Shown here: piece after piece, positions 1-8,256 of the stretch
Layout of the letters: each line of letters opens with the position of its first letter
Numbering within the stretch: position 1 is the first letter of the stretch
Assembly (NCBI GenBank): GCA_028345065.1
Contig: JAOMCN010000015.1
Location: 1 to 41,559, forward strand
Reading direction: 5' to 3'
Length of the DNA stretch: 41,559 nt
From: Rhodospirillales bacterium
GTDB lineage: Bacteria > Pseudomonadota > Alphaproteobacteria > Rhodospirillales > UBA2165
Translations under genes and position numbers: made by a program
The notes under the pieces: generated by a model
Told to the model about the DNA's origin: nothing
Seen by the model: only the letters and a program-made list of their open reading frames with translations
The model's database searches: none

Positions 1-345
1 TGCGATCCCTCAGACCCAGAGTTCATGATTAGAGGATTTCGAGCGCGTCAGATAGCATATAAAGCGGTAGCCGACTATGTTGGTGATCCTAACTTAACCG
101 AGGCTGGTGCCGTGGAAATTCTGCACAAAGCAGTTTCTGGGGCGACCCTTGGACATGATAGAGATAAGGATATGCCGGAAGAATCTCGCGGATCTGATAC
201 GTCTAATATTGTCGTTGCAGATAAGTCTGGTAATGCCGTTTCACTTATTCAAAGTATCTCCACACCATATGGATCAGGAGTTGTCGCCGGTGATACTGGC
301 ATATTAATGAACAATCGAATGCAGGGTTTTACAAGTAATAAGTGA
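1..345 (+). pseudogene. gamma-glutamyltransferase, N-side fragment (cut by left edge and by inverted repeat)
   Basis: Reading frame 1 is open from the first base, so the gene begins outside the window. The translation holds the autoprocessing and active site of gamma-glutamyltransferase (GGT): an Asp-Thr-Ser in which the Thr (codon 199-201) is the expected nucleophile of the small subunit, then an Asn-Ala-Val-Ser-Leu stretch, a Gly-Ser-Gly-Val-Val and a Met-Asn-Asn-Arg-Met segment. GGTs are usually periplasmic Ntn-hydrolases that cleave glutathione and other gamma-glutamyl compounds. Homology stops at about 336, where a perfect inverted copy of 137-249 begins; the frame then ends at 343-345. 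The remainder of the family continues from about 449 in another frame. The gene as given cannot make a full enzyme. Family assignment is firm; whether the break is real or a sequencing or amplification chimera is open. Confidence 0.8.
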
Positions 346-449
346 AACGGCATTACCAGACTTATCTGCAACGACAATATTAGACGTATCAGATCCGCGA
401 GATTCTTCCGGCATATCCTTATCTCTATCATGTCCAAGGGTCGCCCCAG
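137..449. repeat. Perfect 113-bp inverted repeat (arms 137-249 and 337-449)
   Basis: The segment 337-449 is the exact reverse complement of 137-249; the arms are separated by 87 bases. The left arm is coding sequence of the GGT active site. The right arm sits where about 40 codons of the GGT small subunit should be. Replacement of deleted sequence by a nearby inverted copy, with no divergence between arms, is the layout expected of a recent fold-back or template-switch event, or of a multiple-displacement-amplification or assembly chimera. Confidence 0.95.
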
Positions 450-739
450 GCCAAACCTGCACAATGGCTCAATTTTTGACACGCGTTCTGGGTTACGGAG
501 AAGATATATCGAACGCCGTTCTGGCGCCGCGCTGGTCCGTTAATTTTAAGGGAGAACCTATTGTCGAAAATGCAATTAGCAAAAAGTTTTTAGACAACCT
601 CAAGGTGGCCAATCCAAGATTTTATAGCGAGGAAGTAGGTTGGATTTCCTTCGGATCTATAAAGGCGGCGGTCCTTAAGCAGGGCAAATTATCAGGTGTG
701 GCAGACGGTAGGCGGGTTGCTGATACACTTGGCTATTAA
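449..739 (+). pseudogene. gamma-glutamyltransferase, C-terminal fragment
   Basis: From 449 the plus strand resumes GGT homology in a frame different from the upstream part: a Gly-Gln-Thr-Cys-Thr-Met-Ala-Gln start, then an Ala-Pro-Arg-Trp as in the family's conserved EAPRW region, and a C-terminal Gly-Val-Ala-Asp-Gly-Arg-Arg segment like the usual GxxDPRR. The stop is at 737-739. An ATG at 464 could formally start a 91-residue product, but it would lack the nucleophilic Thr and is not expected to function. This piece and the upstream fragment belong to one original gene. Confidence 0.75.
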
Positions 740-849
740 CTCCATTGCCGGTTAAACTTGTTCAAACTTTTCTTGCTATACTTTATGATGTATTCCTTCG
801 AAACTTCCGCATCATCAATTGAACTCCGCACCAAAGGGCCCCAAAATAT

Positions 850-1917
850 ATGAAACAGATATACAATTATGAAATCGCTTGCCTTCAAACACGGTCAAAA
901 ATGGTGTCGTTGGATGATAAGCAGCGTGATATCGATATCCGTGATAACATATCTCGAATTTGTGAAATGACTGATTACATTACAGCGTTTGGTAATTCAG
1001 ACGTAAAACTTATTGTGCTTCCAGAATACTCAATTAACGCCCGCTGGGAGAAAATGGATCTGGAAAACTGGTTAAAAATTTCAACCACTATACCCGGCCC
1101 TTATACGGAGTTGCTGGCTGAAAAGGCTAAAGCTAGAAAAATTTGGATTGCCGCAAATATGCTTGAGGTACACCCCGATTTTCCTGGGAGATTTTTTAAT
1201 ACGTCATTCCTTGTTGATCCTGGAGGTGAAATTATTCTCAAACACTGGAAAAACAATAACAACGCTTGGGTTTTTCCATATACGACGCCTTCAGATATTT
1301 ACACTGAATTTGTCGAGAAATTTGGTCAAGAAAATCTTTTCCCTGTTGCGAGGACACCCATAGGAAATATCGGACTGATTACTTGTGGTGAATTAGGTTT
1401 TCCAGAAAATGCTAGATGTACCATGATGAATGGAGCAGAGATATTACTCCATTTAACCTCTGAACCTAATAACATGAGCCACGGGGATGTTAGGAACTGG
1501 GAAGCGATGAGGATAACCCGGGCCTACGAAAATAAATGCTATTTGGCTATGGCAAACATTGGTATGTATGAGGGTGCGACGCGAGGTCTCCACGGCAGTC
1601 ACGGGGACTCTGCAATTCATTATTTTGACGGCTCTATCCTAGCTAAAATCAATGGCCCCGGTGAAGCCACCATTAAGGCGGCCGTTGATCTAAATGCCTT
1701 ACGCAGGGTTCGGGCTAAACCGTTTCATCCAGTTACCATTAGAGCAAAAATGTATGCAAAGGAATACGAACGTACCGTAAGCTGGCCACTCGACCGTTTT
1801 GCCGAAGAGCCCATAGTCAGTATTGAACAAACAAGGGAATTATTCCGAAATTTAGTAGAGGAACGCCGGATAGCTGGCATCGATATACCGGCGCGGGAAT
1901 TCAACAAACAAGAGTAA
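850..1917 (+). CDS. carbon-nitrogen hydrolase (nitrilase/amidase superfamily)
   Basis: A 355-residue cytoplasmic hydrolase of the nitrilase superfamily, which cleaves non-peptide C-N bonds in amides, nitriles or carbamoyl compounds. The catalytic triad is visible: Glu59 in a Leu-Pro-Glu-Tyr context, a Lys at about 131 after Ile-Leu, and Cys179 in Thr-Cys-Gly-Glu followed by Gly-Phe-Pro-Glu. The Pro-Glu after the Cys is the usual family signature. The length is near that of aliphatic amidases and formamidases, and the Gly-Pro-Gly-Glu toward the C-terminus fits a branch that keeps the alpha-beta-beta-alpha core with an added tail. It lies 110 bases downstream of the broken GGT gene and is convergent with the LysR gene. 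The substrate cannot be read from sequence; an aliphatic or aryl amide is inferred only. Confidence 0.85.
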   Translation: MKQIYNYEIACLQTRSKMVSLDDKQRDIDIRDNISRICEMTDYITAFGNSDVKLIVLPEYSINARWEKMDLENWLKISTTIPGPYTELLAEKAKARKIWIAANMLEVHPDFPGRFFNTSFLVDPGGEIILKHWKNNNNAWVFPYTTPSDIYTEFVEKFGQENLFPVARTPIGNIGLITCGELGFPENARCTMMNGAEILLHLTSEPNNMSHGDVRNWEAMRITRAYENKCYLAMANIGMYEGATRGLHGSHGDSAIHYFDGSILAKINGPGEATIKAAVDLNALRRVRAKPFHPVTIRAKMYAKEYERTVSWPLDRFAEEPIVSIEQTRELFRNLVEERRIAGIDIPAREFNKQE

Positions 1918-1940
1918 AACTTACAGTTATTGGATCCAGC

Positions 1941-2828
1941 TTAAAATAATTGATATAGTCGAGCGCTATTAGATTGATCCATTTTACTATTGGATCCTTC
2001 CCGGTGTACAGAGATTATCGGTAACTCAAATTTAGACTTGGTTTGTTTTAATATCACACCTTTGAATAAGGTTTCAGCTTCGTCATGTATTGATGGAATT
2101 AACGTAACACCCAAGCCGTTCCTGACTAACATAACACTCGAATGAATGTTGTCAGACGTGGCCACAATCCTGGGAACAATACCCGCTTTCTTTAAAAATT
2201 TTTCAATTAATACTCCTAGACCTATATCTGGTTCATTGACGATTAACGGCTCCTTCTGAAGTTCTAAGAGCTCGATCGGTGGCTTATACTTTGCTAATCG
2301 ATGCGTTGGATAAAGTGCTAAATAGAGTTCTGTATTAGTAACCTGTTTAAATTCCAGGTTTGGAGGCACTAGGTCTTTATCTACATCAAACGTAAATCCT
2401 ATATCCAGTCTACCTTGAAATACCATTCTGTGAATACGCCGGGTTGTACCTGTTATTATATTTAAGCCTGATCCTGGAAAAGCCTTTTTTATTTTATTGA
2501 TAATAACTTGAAGCAGAATGTCTGTTACGTTTGAACTGAAACCTAAGCTAACAAAATTGTTAAATTCGCCATTCAATTGCTGGGCAATATTTGAAAGATT
2601 ATTTATGCCCGATAGGGCCTGTTCTGCCTGTATGAGGAATAAACCACCCTTATAGCTTGGCTTAATGCCGTTACCGACCCTATCAAATATGGCAAATCCA
2701 ATTTCCCTTTCTAGCAGGCTTATCTGCTGGCTGATAGCGGACTGGGAAATATTTAATTTATCCGCAGCACCAGTGAAACTAAGTTCCTTCCATGCTGCTA
2801 AAGCGTACTTTAATTGTGTATCTTTCAT
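1941..2828 (-). CDS. LysR-family transcriptional regulator
   Basis: A 295-residue LysR-type regulator. Residues 1-60 form the winged helix-turn-helix, with the familiar Ser-Phe-Thr-Gly-Ala-Ala...Leu-Asn-Ile-Ser-Gln-Ser-Ala-Ile-Ser motif followed by a Leu-Glu-Arg-Glu-Ile-Gly linker. The remainder is the periplasmic-binding-protein-like effector domain; the total length is normal. It is transcribed divergently from the amidohydrolase operon at 3096, the classical arrangement for a LysR regulator and its target. The 267-base intergenic region holds several dyads (2873-2926 and 2956-2974). A closely related copy of part of this region lies in front of the ABC binding-protein gene, so the regulon may include the importer. 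Effector unknown. Confidence 0.9.
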   Translation of the reverse strand: MKDTQLKYALAAWKELSFTGAADKLNISQSAISQQISLLEREIGFAIFDRVGNGIKPSYKGGLFLIQAEQALSGINNLSNIAQQLNGEFNNFVSLGFSSNVTDILLQVIINKIKKAFPGSGLNIITGTTRRIHRMVFQGRLDIGFTFDVDKDLVPPNLEFKQVTNTELYLALYPTHRLAKYKPPIELLELQKEPLIVNEPDIGLGVLIEKFLKKAGIVPRIVATSDNIHSSVMLVRNGLGVTLIPSIHDEAETLFKGVILKQTKSKFELPIISVHREGSNSKMDQSNSARLYQLF

Positions 2829-2872
2829 TTCCTGATACTCTTGGGATCAAAAACTTCATAGCGCCCATACAT

Positions 2873-2926
2873 AATTTCTCATAAGTAAAACTAATACTCC
2901 CGTTAGTAAATGATATTTGAGAAATT
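2873..2926. promoter_or_regulatory. Operator-like nested dyad between the LysR gene and the amidohydrolase operon
   Basis: Outer arms AATTTCTCA (2873-2881) and TGAGAAATT (2918-2926) are perfect 9-bp inverted repeats. Between them lies an inner dyad CTAA-N8-TTAG (2891-2906) flanked as AAAACTAAT-N6-GTTAGTAAA. The inner part and the right arm recur near 9525-9564. A LysR-family regulator is encoded next to it, and such proteins bind interrupted dyads in the shared promoter. Binding by this regulator is inferred; the dyad spacing is not a textbook T-N11-A box. Confidence 0.5.
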
Positions 2927-2950
2927 GGACCCTAATGACTACATTACGGT
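2887..2950 (+). promoter_or_regulatory. Shared 64-bp upstream element, copy A (amidohydrolase operon)
   Basis: Aligns without gaps to the minus strand of 9501-9564; 50 of 64 positions agree when counted by hand. Conserved blocks in order are AAAACTAATA, GTTAGTAAA, ATTTGAGAAAT and TGACTACATTA. The element ends 145 bases before the amidohydrolase start; copy B ends 140 bases before the binding-protein start, in the same orientation relative to the gene. It is likely a regulator site plus core promoter shared by two operons. Confidence 0.6.
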
Positions 2951-2955
2951 TACCC

Positions 2956-2974
2956 CTAGTTGTTAGTTAACTAG
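2956..2974. promoter_or_regulatory. Small perfect dyad downstream of the shared element
   Basis: CTAGTT (2956-2961) and AACTAG (2969-2974) are perfect 6-bp arms with a 7-base spacer. The dyad lies 121 bases upstream of the amidohydrolase start and is not present at the corresponding place before the binding-protein gene. It may be an extra operator or simply chance in AT-rich DNA. Confidence 0.25.
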
Positions 2975-3095
2975 ATAATAATCTGTAGTAAATTATTGGT
3001 GCCTGAATAGTACGTTAGGCTGTGGGTTCAACGCTAGAATGTTAGAGGTGTCACCTGATTGGTATAGTCCCTGCACAATTATAAGGAAGTATTAG

Positions 3096-4271
3096 ATGCG
3101 TAATGGTTACCGAGTTGTAGATGTAGATAGTCATGTTACTCCTTCCATGGAAGTACTCAACAAATTTGCTGGCGAAGAGATGAAGTCCAGGTGGAATGAA
3201 TTCTCACCCTATTTCAGAACAATGAATTCCCCTCTAGGACGGGGGCATCCGGAATCACCTTGGACAACGATTAAGATTAATCCAATTCCTTATGACAGGA
3301 TAGCCGGTCAACCTGCTGTTGCGGAAAAGGTAAAGGCCGGCGGCTCTGGCCCTTTGGAAGGCCGTGTCCAAAACATAGCTGAGGATTTGCCTACAACGGG
3401 GACACAACATGAAAATTCAGAAGGACGTATTAGTGATATGGATACTGAAGGCGTCGATGTAAATGTCCTTATTCCCGGCACATGGGCTTCCGCAAGTAGT
3501 TCCCTGGACTCGTCCTTGACCACGGGCCTGTATGGCGCATACCACAGCTATATGAAAGAATTTTGCAGTAACCATCCGAACCGACTGAAAGGACTGATGC
3601 TAGCAGCTTGTGGCGATGTTGATTGGACCGTCAAAGAACTGAAATCCCGCGGTGAAGAAGAATGGATGTCTTGTGTATGGCCAATTCTCCCTGAAGGATT
3701 GCCAGTTGACGACCCGTCACTAGAACCAATTTGGGAAGTAATGAACGATTTAGAACTGCCGATGATATACCATAGCTTTTTCTACGAACCCCCGTATTTT
3801 CCAGGTTACCGAGACATCTGGGGTAATGCCGCAATTGCCCGTTGCGCAGCCCACCCCTGGGGGGCTCAACGTATAGTATCCTACGTTATTTGTGGTGGAA
3901 TACTGGACCGTTACCCAAACCTAAAAATTTGTTGCTGTGAATCAGGACATGGGTGGCTACCTTACTGGTTATTTCGTTTGGACAGCCAAGTGGAATATGT
4001 CAAAGGAGCTGTTCCTAAATTAAAATGTCTACCGAGTGATTATGCACGGCAGGGTCGAGTATTGTGCAATATTGAAGCCAGCGAGGGGGAAATGATGACC
4101 AAAGCGGTTATAGATCTACTTGGGGAAAACTGCCTGGTTTACGGATCGGATTTTCCTCACCCGGAGTGCGATTGGCCAAAATCCGTTGATAATGTTTTAG
4201 GATGGAAATCGATCAATGAGACGGCAATGAAAAGGCTCCTGGGTGATAACGCAGACTCTTATCTCAGGTGA
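3096..4271 (+). CDS. amidohydrolase family protein (Amidohydro_2, ACMSD/decarboxylase-like)
   Basis: A 391-residue TIM-barrel metal enzyme of the amidohydrolase-2 group, which contains decarboxylases of aromatic and unsaturated acids and some hydrolases. An N-terminal Asp-Val-Asp-Ser-His (residues 9-13) supplies the first metal ligands; Tyr-His-Ser at about 228-230, a Glu-Ser-Gly-His-Gly-Trp-Leu-Pro-Tyr-Trp motif near residue 290 and Tyr-Gly-Ser-Asp-Phe-Pro-His near 350 (Asp as the last ligand) complete the signature. An AAGGA ribosome site precedes the ATG. It is the first gene of a likely operon with the GlcG-like and RidA genes, divergent from the LysR gene. Whether it decarboxylates or hydrolyses is not decided by the motifs. 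Confidence 0.85.
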   Translation: MRNGYRVVDVDSHVTPSMEVLNKFAGEEMKSRWNEFSPYFRTMNSPLGRGHPESPWTTIKINPIPYDRIAGQPAVAEKVKAGGSGPLEGRVQNIAEDLPTTGTQHENSEGRISDMDTEGVDVNVLIPGTWASASSSLDSSLTTGLYGAYHSYMKEFCSNHPNRLKGLMLAACGDVDWTVKELKSRGEEEWMSCVWPILPEGLPVDDPSLEPIWEVMNDLELPMIYHSFFYEPPYFPGYRDIWGNAAIARCAAHPWGAQRIVSYVICGGILDRYPNLKICCCESGHGWLPYWLFRLDSQVEYVKGAVPKLKCLPSDYARQGRVLCNIEASEGEMMTKAVIDLLGENCLVYGSDFPHPECDWPKSVDNVLGWKSINETAMKRLLGDNADSYLR

Positions 4272-4306
4272 TGTGCAGTTACATTTAGTGATAGGTGGAA
4301 ACTGAA

Positions 4307-4714
4307 ATGGACTTTAAAAAGGCAGTTCAGTACTTAGAAGCGGCAAAAAGAATTGGTGAAGAACAAGGTATCCAAGTTAGCGTAGCAGTCCTTGACGCTG
4401 CCGGACACCTGGTACTCGTCGCCCGTGGGAAGGAAGAAGCATGGCATGGTCCATATATGGCGATAGGCAAGGCACGCCTCGCAGCGGCCTTCAGAAAATC
4501 AACATCAGAACTTATGGAGCAATGGAAAGACAGGCCGATGTTTGGGCAAAGCTTGACCGAAATCATACCCGGCGGTGTTACCCTGAATAAAGGCGGCTTC
4601 CCAATATTTGAGGGTGGCGTTTGCATTGGTGCCCTGGGTATTGGCGGAGGCTCACCGGATATCGATCATGAGGTTGCATATAAAACGGTCAATAGCCTCG
4701 TCAAATCACCTTAA
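4307..4714 (+). CDS. GlcG/HbpS-like (DUF336) protein
   Basis: A protein of about 135 residues from the GlcG/HbpS family: an alpha/beta fold with the family's Val-Ala-Val-Leu-Asp-Ala-Ala-Gly-His-Leu strand-turn (about residue 24 on), a Lys-Ala-Arg-Leu-Ala-Ala helix, and a C-terminal Gly-Ala-Leu-Gly-Ile-Gly-Gly glycine-rich turn. The start is set at the ATG at 4307 because an AGGTGG ribosome site (4293-4298) sits 8 bases before it; a GTG at 4295 is in frame but overlaps that site. Family members occur in catabolic operons as heme- or small-ligand-binding or accessory proteins; the exact role here is unknown. It follows the amidohydrolase by 35 bases and precedes the RidA gene by 24. Confidence 0.8.
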   Translation: MDFKKAVQYLEAAKRIGEEQGIQVSVAVLDAAGHLVLVARGKEEAWHGPYMAIGKARLAAAFRKSTSELMEQWKDRPMFGQSLTEIIPGGVTLNKGGFPIFEGGVCIGALGIGGGSPDIDHEVAYKTVNSLVKSP

Positions 4715-4738
4715 AACTATATGAATGGAAATTGAAAT

Positions 4739-5119
4739 ATGAATAAAACCGCCATTCGGACAGATAATGCGCCAGTTCCAACAGGTCCCTTCAATCAAGC
4801 CATTAAAACTGGAAATTTTATCTTCACCTCGGGGCAGGCAGGGAGAAATAGAGAAACGGGCAAAATGGGAGATATTCGTGATCAGGCGCGTCGATGCATT
4901 GGAAATTTAAGCGCAATTTTAGAGGAAGCAGGATCTTCATTGGACGACGTTGTAAAAGCGACTGTATTTTTACGGCATGCTGAAGACGCTGCAGCGTTTA
5001 ATGAAGAATACTCAAAAATTTTTACCCCGCCCTTGCCTGCTCGATCATCCGCCATTGTGGGACTTAAAAATCCAGATATGCTAGTCGAGATGGAAGTCAT
5101 AGCAGTTATTCAGGAATAG
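4739..5119 (+). CDS. RidA (YjgF/YER057c/UK114) family protein
   Basis: A 126-residue RidA-family protein, expected to form a trimer in the cytoplasm with active sites between subunits. Typical elements are Pro-Thr-Gly-Pro-Phe-Asn-Gln-Ala (about 14-21), Phe-Thr-Ser-Gly-Gln near residue 30, the substrate-binding Arg102 in Pro-Ala-Arg-Ser-Ser, and Glu117/Glu119 in the final beta strand. Retention of the Arg fits an enamine/imine deaminase or an aminoacrylate-type hydrolase. It is the third gene of the LysR-linked operon; in such operons RidA proteins often deaminate or hydrolyse a pathway intermediate, which is an inference here. Confidence 0.88.
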   Translation: MNKTAIRTDNAPVPTGPFNQAIKTGNFIFTSGQAGRNRETGKMGDIRDQARRCIGNLSAILEEAGSSLDDVVKATVFLRHAEDAAAFNEEYSKIFTPPLPARSSAIVGLKNPDMLVEMEVIAVIQE

Positions 5120-5266
5120 GGATTTTAAACTGCGTTTGGCAGTGATAGTCCATATTAAACTAATCCCCGCTGGAAGGGTTAAGCCAGTTTGGGTGCAAAA
5201 ACACGGTTTTCCCCTTGTAACCAGATTATGAAACTAGAAGAATTTTGTTAGGTAGACTGTAATATT

Positions 5267-7027
5267 ATGACTTCAGCCTTAAGCGGTCGGGGATCTAAAA
5301 TCAATTTTCGGGGTCGCTGGCAGTACCTTCCTCCCAGTATAATAGTTTTATTCACACTAGCACTTATTCTCGTGCCTCTCGCCGCTTTAGTATATTTTAG
5401 CTTTCGATCTGGTACGCCGTGGGAACCGGGTGAGCTGACCCTGGACAATTACATCAATGCGTACACTGACCCACAGACCTATTCTATATTTTTCAATACC
5501 GCAGTACTGGCTACATTTAGTACCGCAATTTCAATTTGTGTTGCTGTATTTTTTGCGTATTTGACGGAACGAACCGATTTACCATTCCGAAATCTTGCCT
5601 GGGGATTAATGCTGATCCCCATGGCCATGCCGGGACTTCTATTTGCTGTCTCCTGGACATTTCTACTTTCACCACAAATTGGTATTTTTAACGTTTGGAT
5701 TCGAGAAATATCGTCCTGGTTTGGCCTCATCATATCCACTGGACCATTTAATATTTATGGCGGCATGGGATATATGATTTTTTTAGAAGGCTTGCGGGGG
5801 GTAACAACGGCCTTTCTTATTATAGTCGGCGGTGTAAGGGCTATGGATCCAAGTTTAGAAGAAGCAGCTCGCGCCTCCGGCGCCTCTAATCTGACAACAC
5901 AATTCCGTGTAACTTTTCCTTTGCTGGCACCCATAATACTTGCGGCCACCATCTATAGCTTTATGACGCATTTAGAATCGCTTGAGATACCCATAATTAT
6001 AGGACTGCCAGCAAAAGTATTCGTATTCCCATCCTATATTTTTTTTACGACCCAGCGCTATACACCTCCTGAATACGGCTTATCTTCAGCTCTTAGTGCT
6101 GCCTTTTTGATTCTTAGTATACTTTTAGTATTTTGGTATAGACGGGTGGTTGGTCAATCGGGTCGTCACGCGACTGTCACCGGAAAAGGGTATAGACCAC
6201 GTATCATCTATCTCGGTAAATGGCGAAGCTTCTTTTTTAGTATTTTTGTCATCTATTTTTTACTCTCTATTGGCGCACCGGCTGTTTCCCTAATCTGGAG
6301 TTCCCTACTTCCAATACCCATGGCACCTTCTTTGGAGCTGATCGAAGACCTCTCTTTTCAACACTACATTGAAGTTTTCAATGACCCGGATATTTTGGAC
6401 GCAAGTTGGAATACAATTTTGGTTGCTGTCGGTGCCGGAACCTTAACCATGGTTCTCTCGCTAACCATGGCTTGGGTAATCGTCAGAAATAAAGTCAAGG
6501 GAGGGGGAATCCTAGACGGCATAGCGTTTGTTCCCCAGGCAATACCTGGAATAGTTATAGGAGTTGCATTTATCTACTTATTCTCTCAGCCGCCGATGTC
6601 GCATTTAAACCTGTTTGGAACTTTAACCATCATCGTGTTAGGCCTGACCGTAAGCTACCTGGCCTTTGGCAGTAGGACAATGAACGGCGCCCTCTCACAA
6701 ATACACGTCGAACTTGAGGAAGCCGGAACTACCTCCGGCGCCAAATGGCGCACAGTGATGCGGAAAATCGTCCTACCTCTTATGTTACCGGCTTTCATCA
6801 GTGGTTGGATTTGGGTCGCAACCCATGCCTTGCGGAATTTTTCGATTCCGCTGTTATTGACGTCTCACGAAAACAAGGTGATTTCGGTGATTATGTGGCA
6901 CAGTTGGGATGATGGTTACCCTGGTCAGACGGCAGCCATCGGTGTGTGTCTCATCATCGGATTAGGGGTCTTCGCAATTGGAGGCCGCTGGTTGGTGGTT
7001 AAGCTAAACCGACAGGAACCGGGCTAG
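5267..7027 (+). CDS. ABC transporter permease, two fused membrane domains (iron/thiamine/putrescine-type)
   Basis: A 586-residue inner-membrane protein with two binding-protein-dependent permease domains in one chain, as in FbpB/AfuB or ThiP. Each half has about six membrane helices and an EAA loop that contacts the ATPase: Glu-Glu-Ala-Ala-Arg-Ala-Ser-Gly-Ala at about residue 200 and Glu-Glu-Ala-Gly-Thr-Thr-Ser-Gly-Ala at about 485. The first helix is near residues 25-47. It should form the channel of an importer with the ATPase at 7041-8135 and the binding protein at 8257-9360, which sit on the opposite strand and converge on it with only 13 bases between stop codons. Its upstream gap (5120-5266) shows no clear terminator after the RidA gene, so it may be read from the amidohydrolase operon. 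Confidence 0.9.
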   Translation: MTSALSGRGSKINFRGRWQYLPPSIIVLFTLALILVPLAALVYFSFRSGTPWEPGELTLDNYINAYTDPQTYSIFFNTAVLATFSTAISICVAVFFAYLTERTDLPFRNLAWGLMLIPMAMPGLLFAVSWTFLLSPQIGIFNVWIREISSWFGLIISTGPFNIYGGMGYMIFLEGLRGVTTAFLIIVGGVRAMDPSLEEAARASGASNLTTQFRVTFPLLAPIILAATIYSFMTHLESLEIPIIIGLPAKVFVFPSYIFFTTQRYTPPEYGLSSALSAAFLILSILLVFWYRRVVGQSGRHATVTGKGYRPRIIYLGKWRSFFFSIFVIYFLLSIGAPAVSLIWSSLLPIPMAPSLELIEDLSFQHYIEVFNDPDILDASWNTILVAVGAGTLTMVLSLTMAWVIVRNKVKGGGILDGIAFVPQAIPGIVIGVAFIYLFSQPPMSHLNLFGTLTIIVLGLTVSYLAFGSRTMNGALSQIHVELEEAGTTSGAKWRTVMRKIVLPLMLPAFISGWIWVATHALRNFSIPLLLTSHENKVISVIMWHSWDDGYPGQTAAIGVCLIIGLGVFAIGGRWLVVKLNRQEPG

Positions 7028-7040
7028 GGTTTGCGCTTAA

Positions 7041-8135
7041 TTACCGGACAAATTTACAACGCTCAGTCGGAAACCTCATAAATATTGTTTCCCCGGTCAC
7101 AAATGCGTTATAGGAATTCAAGTTTACCCTAATACTTACCTCATTCACCGCGACCTCGGCATCGATAAATGTCCCCAGGAACGTTGTTCGCTTTACTATT
7201 CCTTCAAAAATATTAGAAGTTTCAGTGGGCCTACTTCGATAGCACTGAATGGCTTCGGGTCTTATTGTAATCGTGGCTCTATCCAGATCTCTATGAGACT
7301 CGTCTAATTTGATGGAGACTGAGCCAATACCCGTTTTCAGAATAGCACCGGCTTTTGTTTGAATCACCTGACCGTCTAATCTGTTGCCGATCCCAAGAAA
7401 CTCTGCTACTCGCCAGTTTTTTGTATCCGAATATATTTCATCAGGCCGTCCAACCTCCACAATTTCCCCATCCATGATGACACCGATCCATTCGGACATT
7501 GCAAGTGCCTCGAGCTGATCATGGGTAACGAAGAACGATGTAATTCCTAATTCCCGAGTGAGATCCTTTAACTCGGTCCTCATGACTTCTCTTAATTGGG
7601 CATCTAAGTTGCTTAGCGGTTCATCCAAAAGAAGAAGTCTCGGTTTACGAATGAGCGCACGAGCGAGTGCTACCCGTTGCTGTTGACCGCCTGATAATTG
7701 AGTTGCTGGTCGATCAATATATTCCCCCATATGGACCATCTCCAGGGCATCAACAACATGTTTATGCACTTTAGCCTTAGACGATCTCTGCCCTCTGGCT
7801 CCATAGACCAGCGGGAAAGAAACATTATCGAATACGGTCATGTGTGGCCAAATCGCATAGGATTGAAATACCACACCAATTGGCCGTTCATTCGGTGGAA
7901 CCTGAATACCCTTTTTGGAAGAATAAAAGCATTGGTCACCAATATAAATTTCACCTTCATTAGGATGTTCTAAACCTGCAACACATCTGAGAGCCGTACT
8001 CTTCCCCGATCCACTAGGACCCAAAAAAGTGAAAAAGTCTCCTTCAGAGACCTCTAGGCTCACACCCCGAAGAGCATCCACTGTTCCCCCGTCAATGGAA
8101 TAACTTTTTTTTAGGTTACTGATTTTCAACATTAC
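7041..8135 (-). CDS. ABC transporter ATP-binding protein (PotA/FbpC type)
   Basis: A 364-residue import ATPase. Walker A is at residues 38-45 (Gly-Pro-Ser-Gly-Ser-Gly-Lys-Ser), the Q-loop Gln at 90, the signature Leu-Ser-Gly-Gly-Gln-Gln at 146-151, Walker B with Asp-Glu at 170-171, and the H-loop His at 204. The last about 120 residues form the TOBE region typical of CUT1/iron/polyamine importers. The start is placed at the ATG giving Met-Leu-Lys-Ile, where family homology begins; an upstream GTG at 8177 would add 14 residues, and neither has a strong ribosome site. It lies downstream of the binding-protein gene on the same strand and is probably cotranscribed. Confidence 0.92.
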   Translation of the reverse strand, partial: VMLKISNLKKSYSIDGGTVDALRGVSLEVSEGDFFTFLGPSGSGKSTALRCVAGLEHPNEGEIYIGDQCFYSSKKGIQVPPNERPIGVVFQSYAIWPHMTVFDNVSFPLVYGARGQRSSKAKVHKHVVDALEMVHMGEYIDRPATQLSGGQQQRVALARALIRKPRLLLLDEPLSNLDAQLREVMRTELKDLTRELGITSFFVTHDQLEALAMSEWIGVIMDGEIVEVGRPDEIYSDTKNWRVAEFLGIGNRLDGQVIQTKAGAILKTGIGSVSIKLDESHRDLDRATITIRPEAIQCYRSRPTETSNIFEGIVKRTTFLGTFIDAEVAVNEVSIRVNLNSYNAFVTGETIFMRFPTERCKFVR

Positions 8136-8234
8136 AGGATATTGTTCGATAAAATTAAGAATGGGCCGCCGCATCACTGTCTAAATCAGGTGTGAGACGA
8201 CGACCCCGAACATACTTCAATTTTAAATTTTTTA

Positions 8235-8251
8235 CAGGTTTACAAAACCTG
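8235..8251. other. Hairpin between binding-protein and ATPase genes
   Basis: CAGGTTT (8235-8241) and AAACCTG (8245-8251) form a perfect 7-bp stem with a 3-base loop, 5 bases after the binding-protein stop codon on the minus strand. No T-tract follows in that direction, so it looks more like an mRNA-stabilising or processing hairpin that lets the binding protein be made in excess of the ATPase than like a full terminator. That role is inferred from many other importer operons. Confidence 0.45.
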
Positions 8252-8256
8252 ATTTG

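Noticed and set aside
249-482. Leftward frame of 77 codons inside the GGT region
   Set aside because: It exists only because the inverted copy repeats GGT sequence; it has no independent support.
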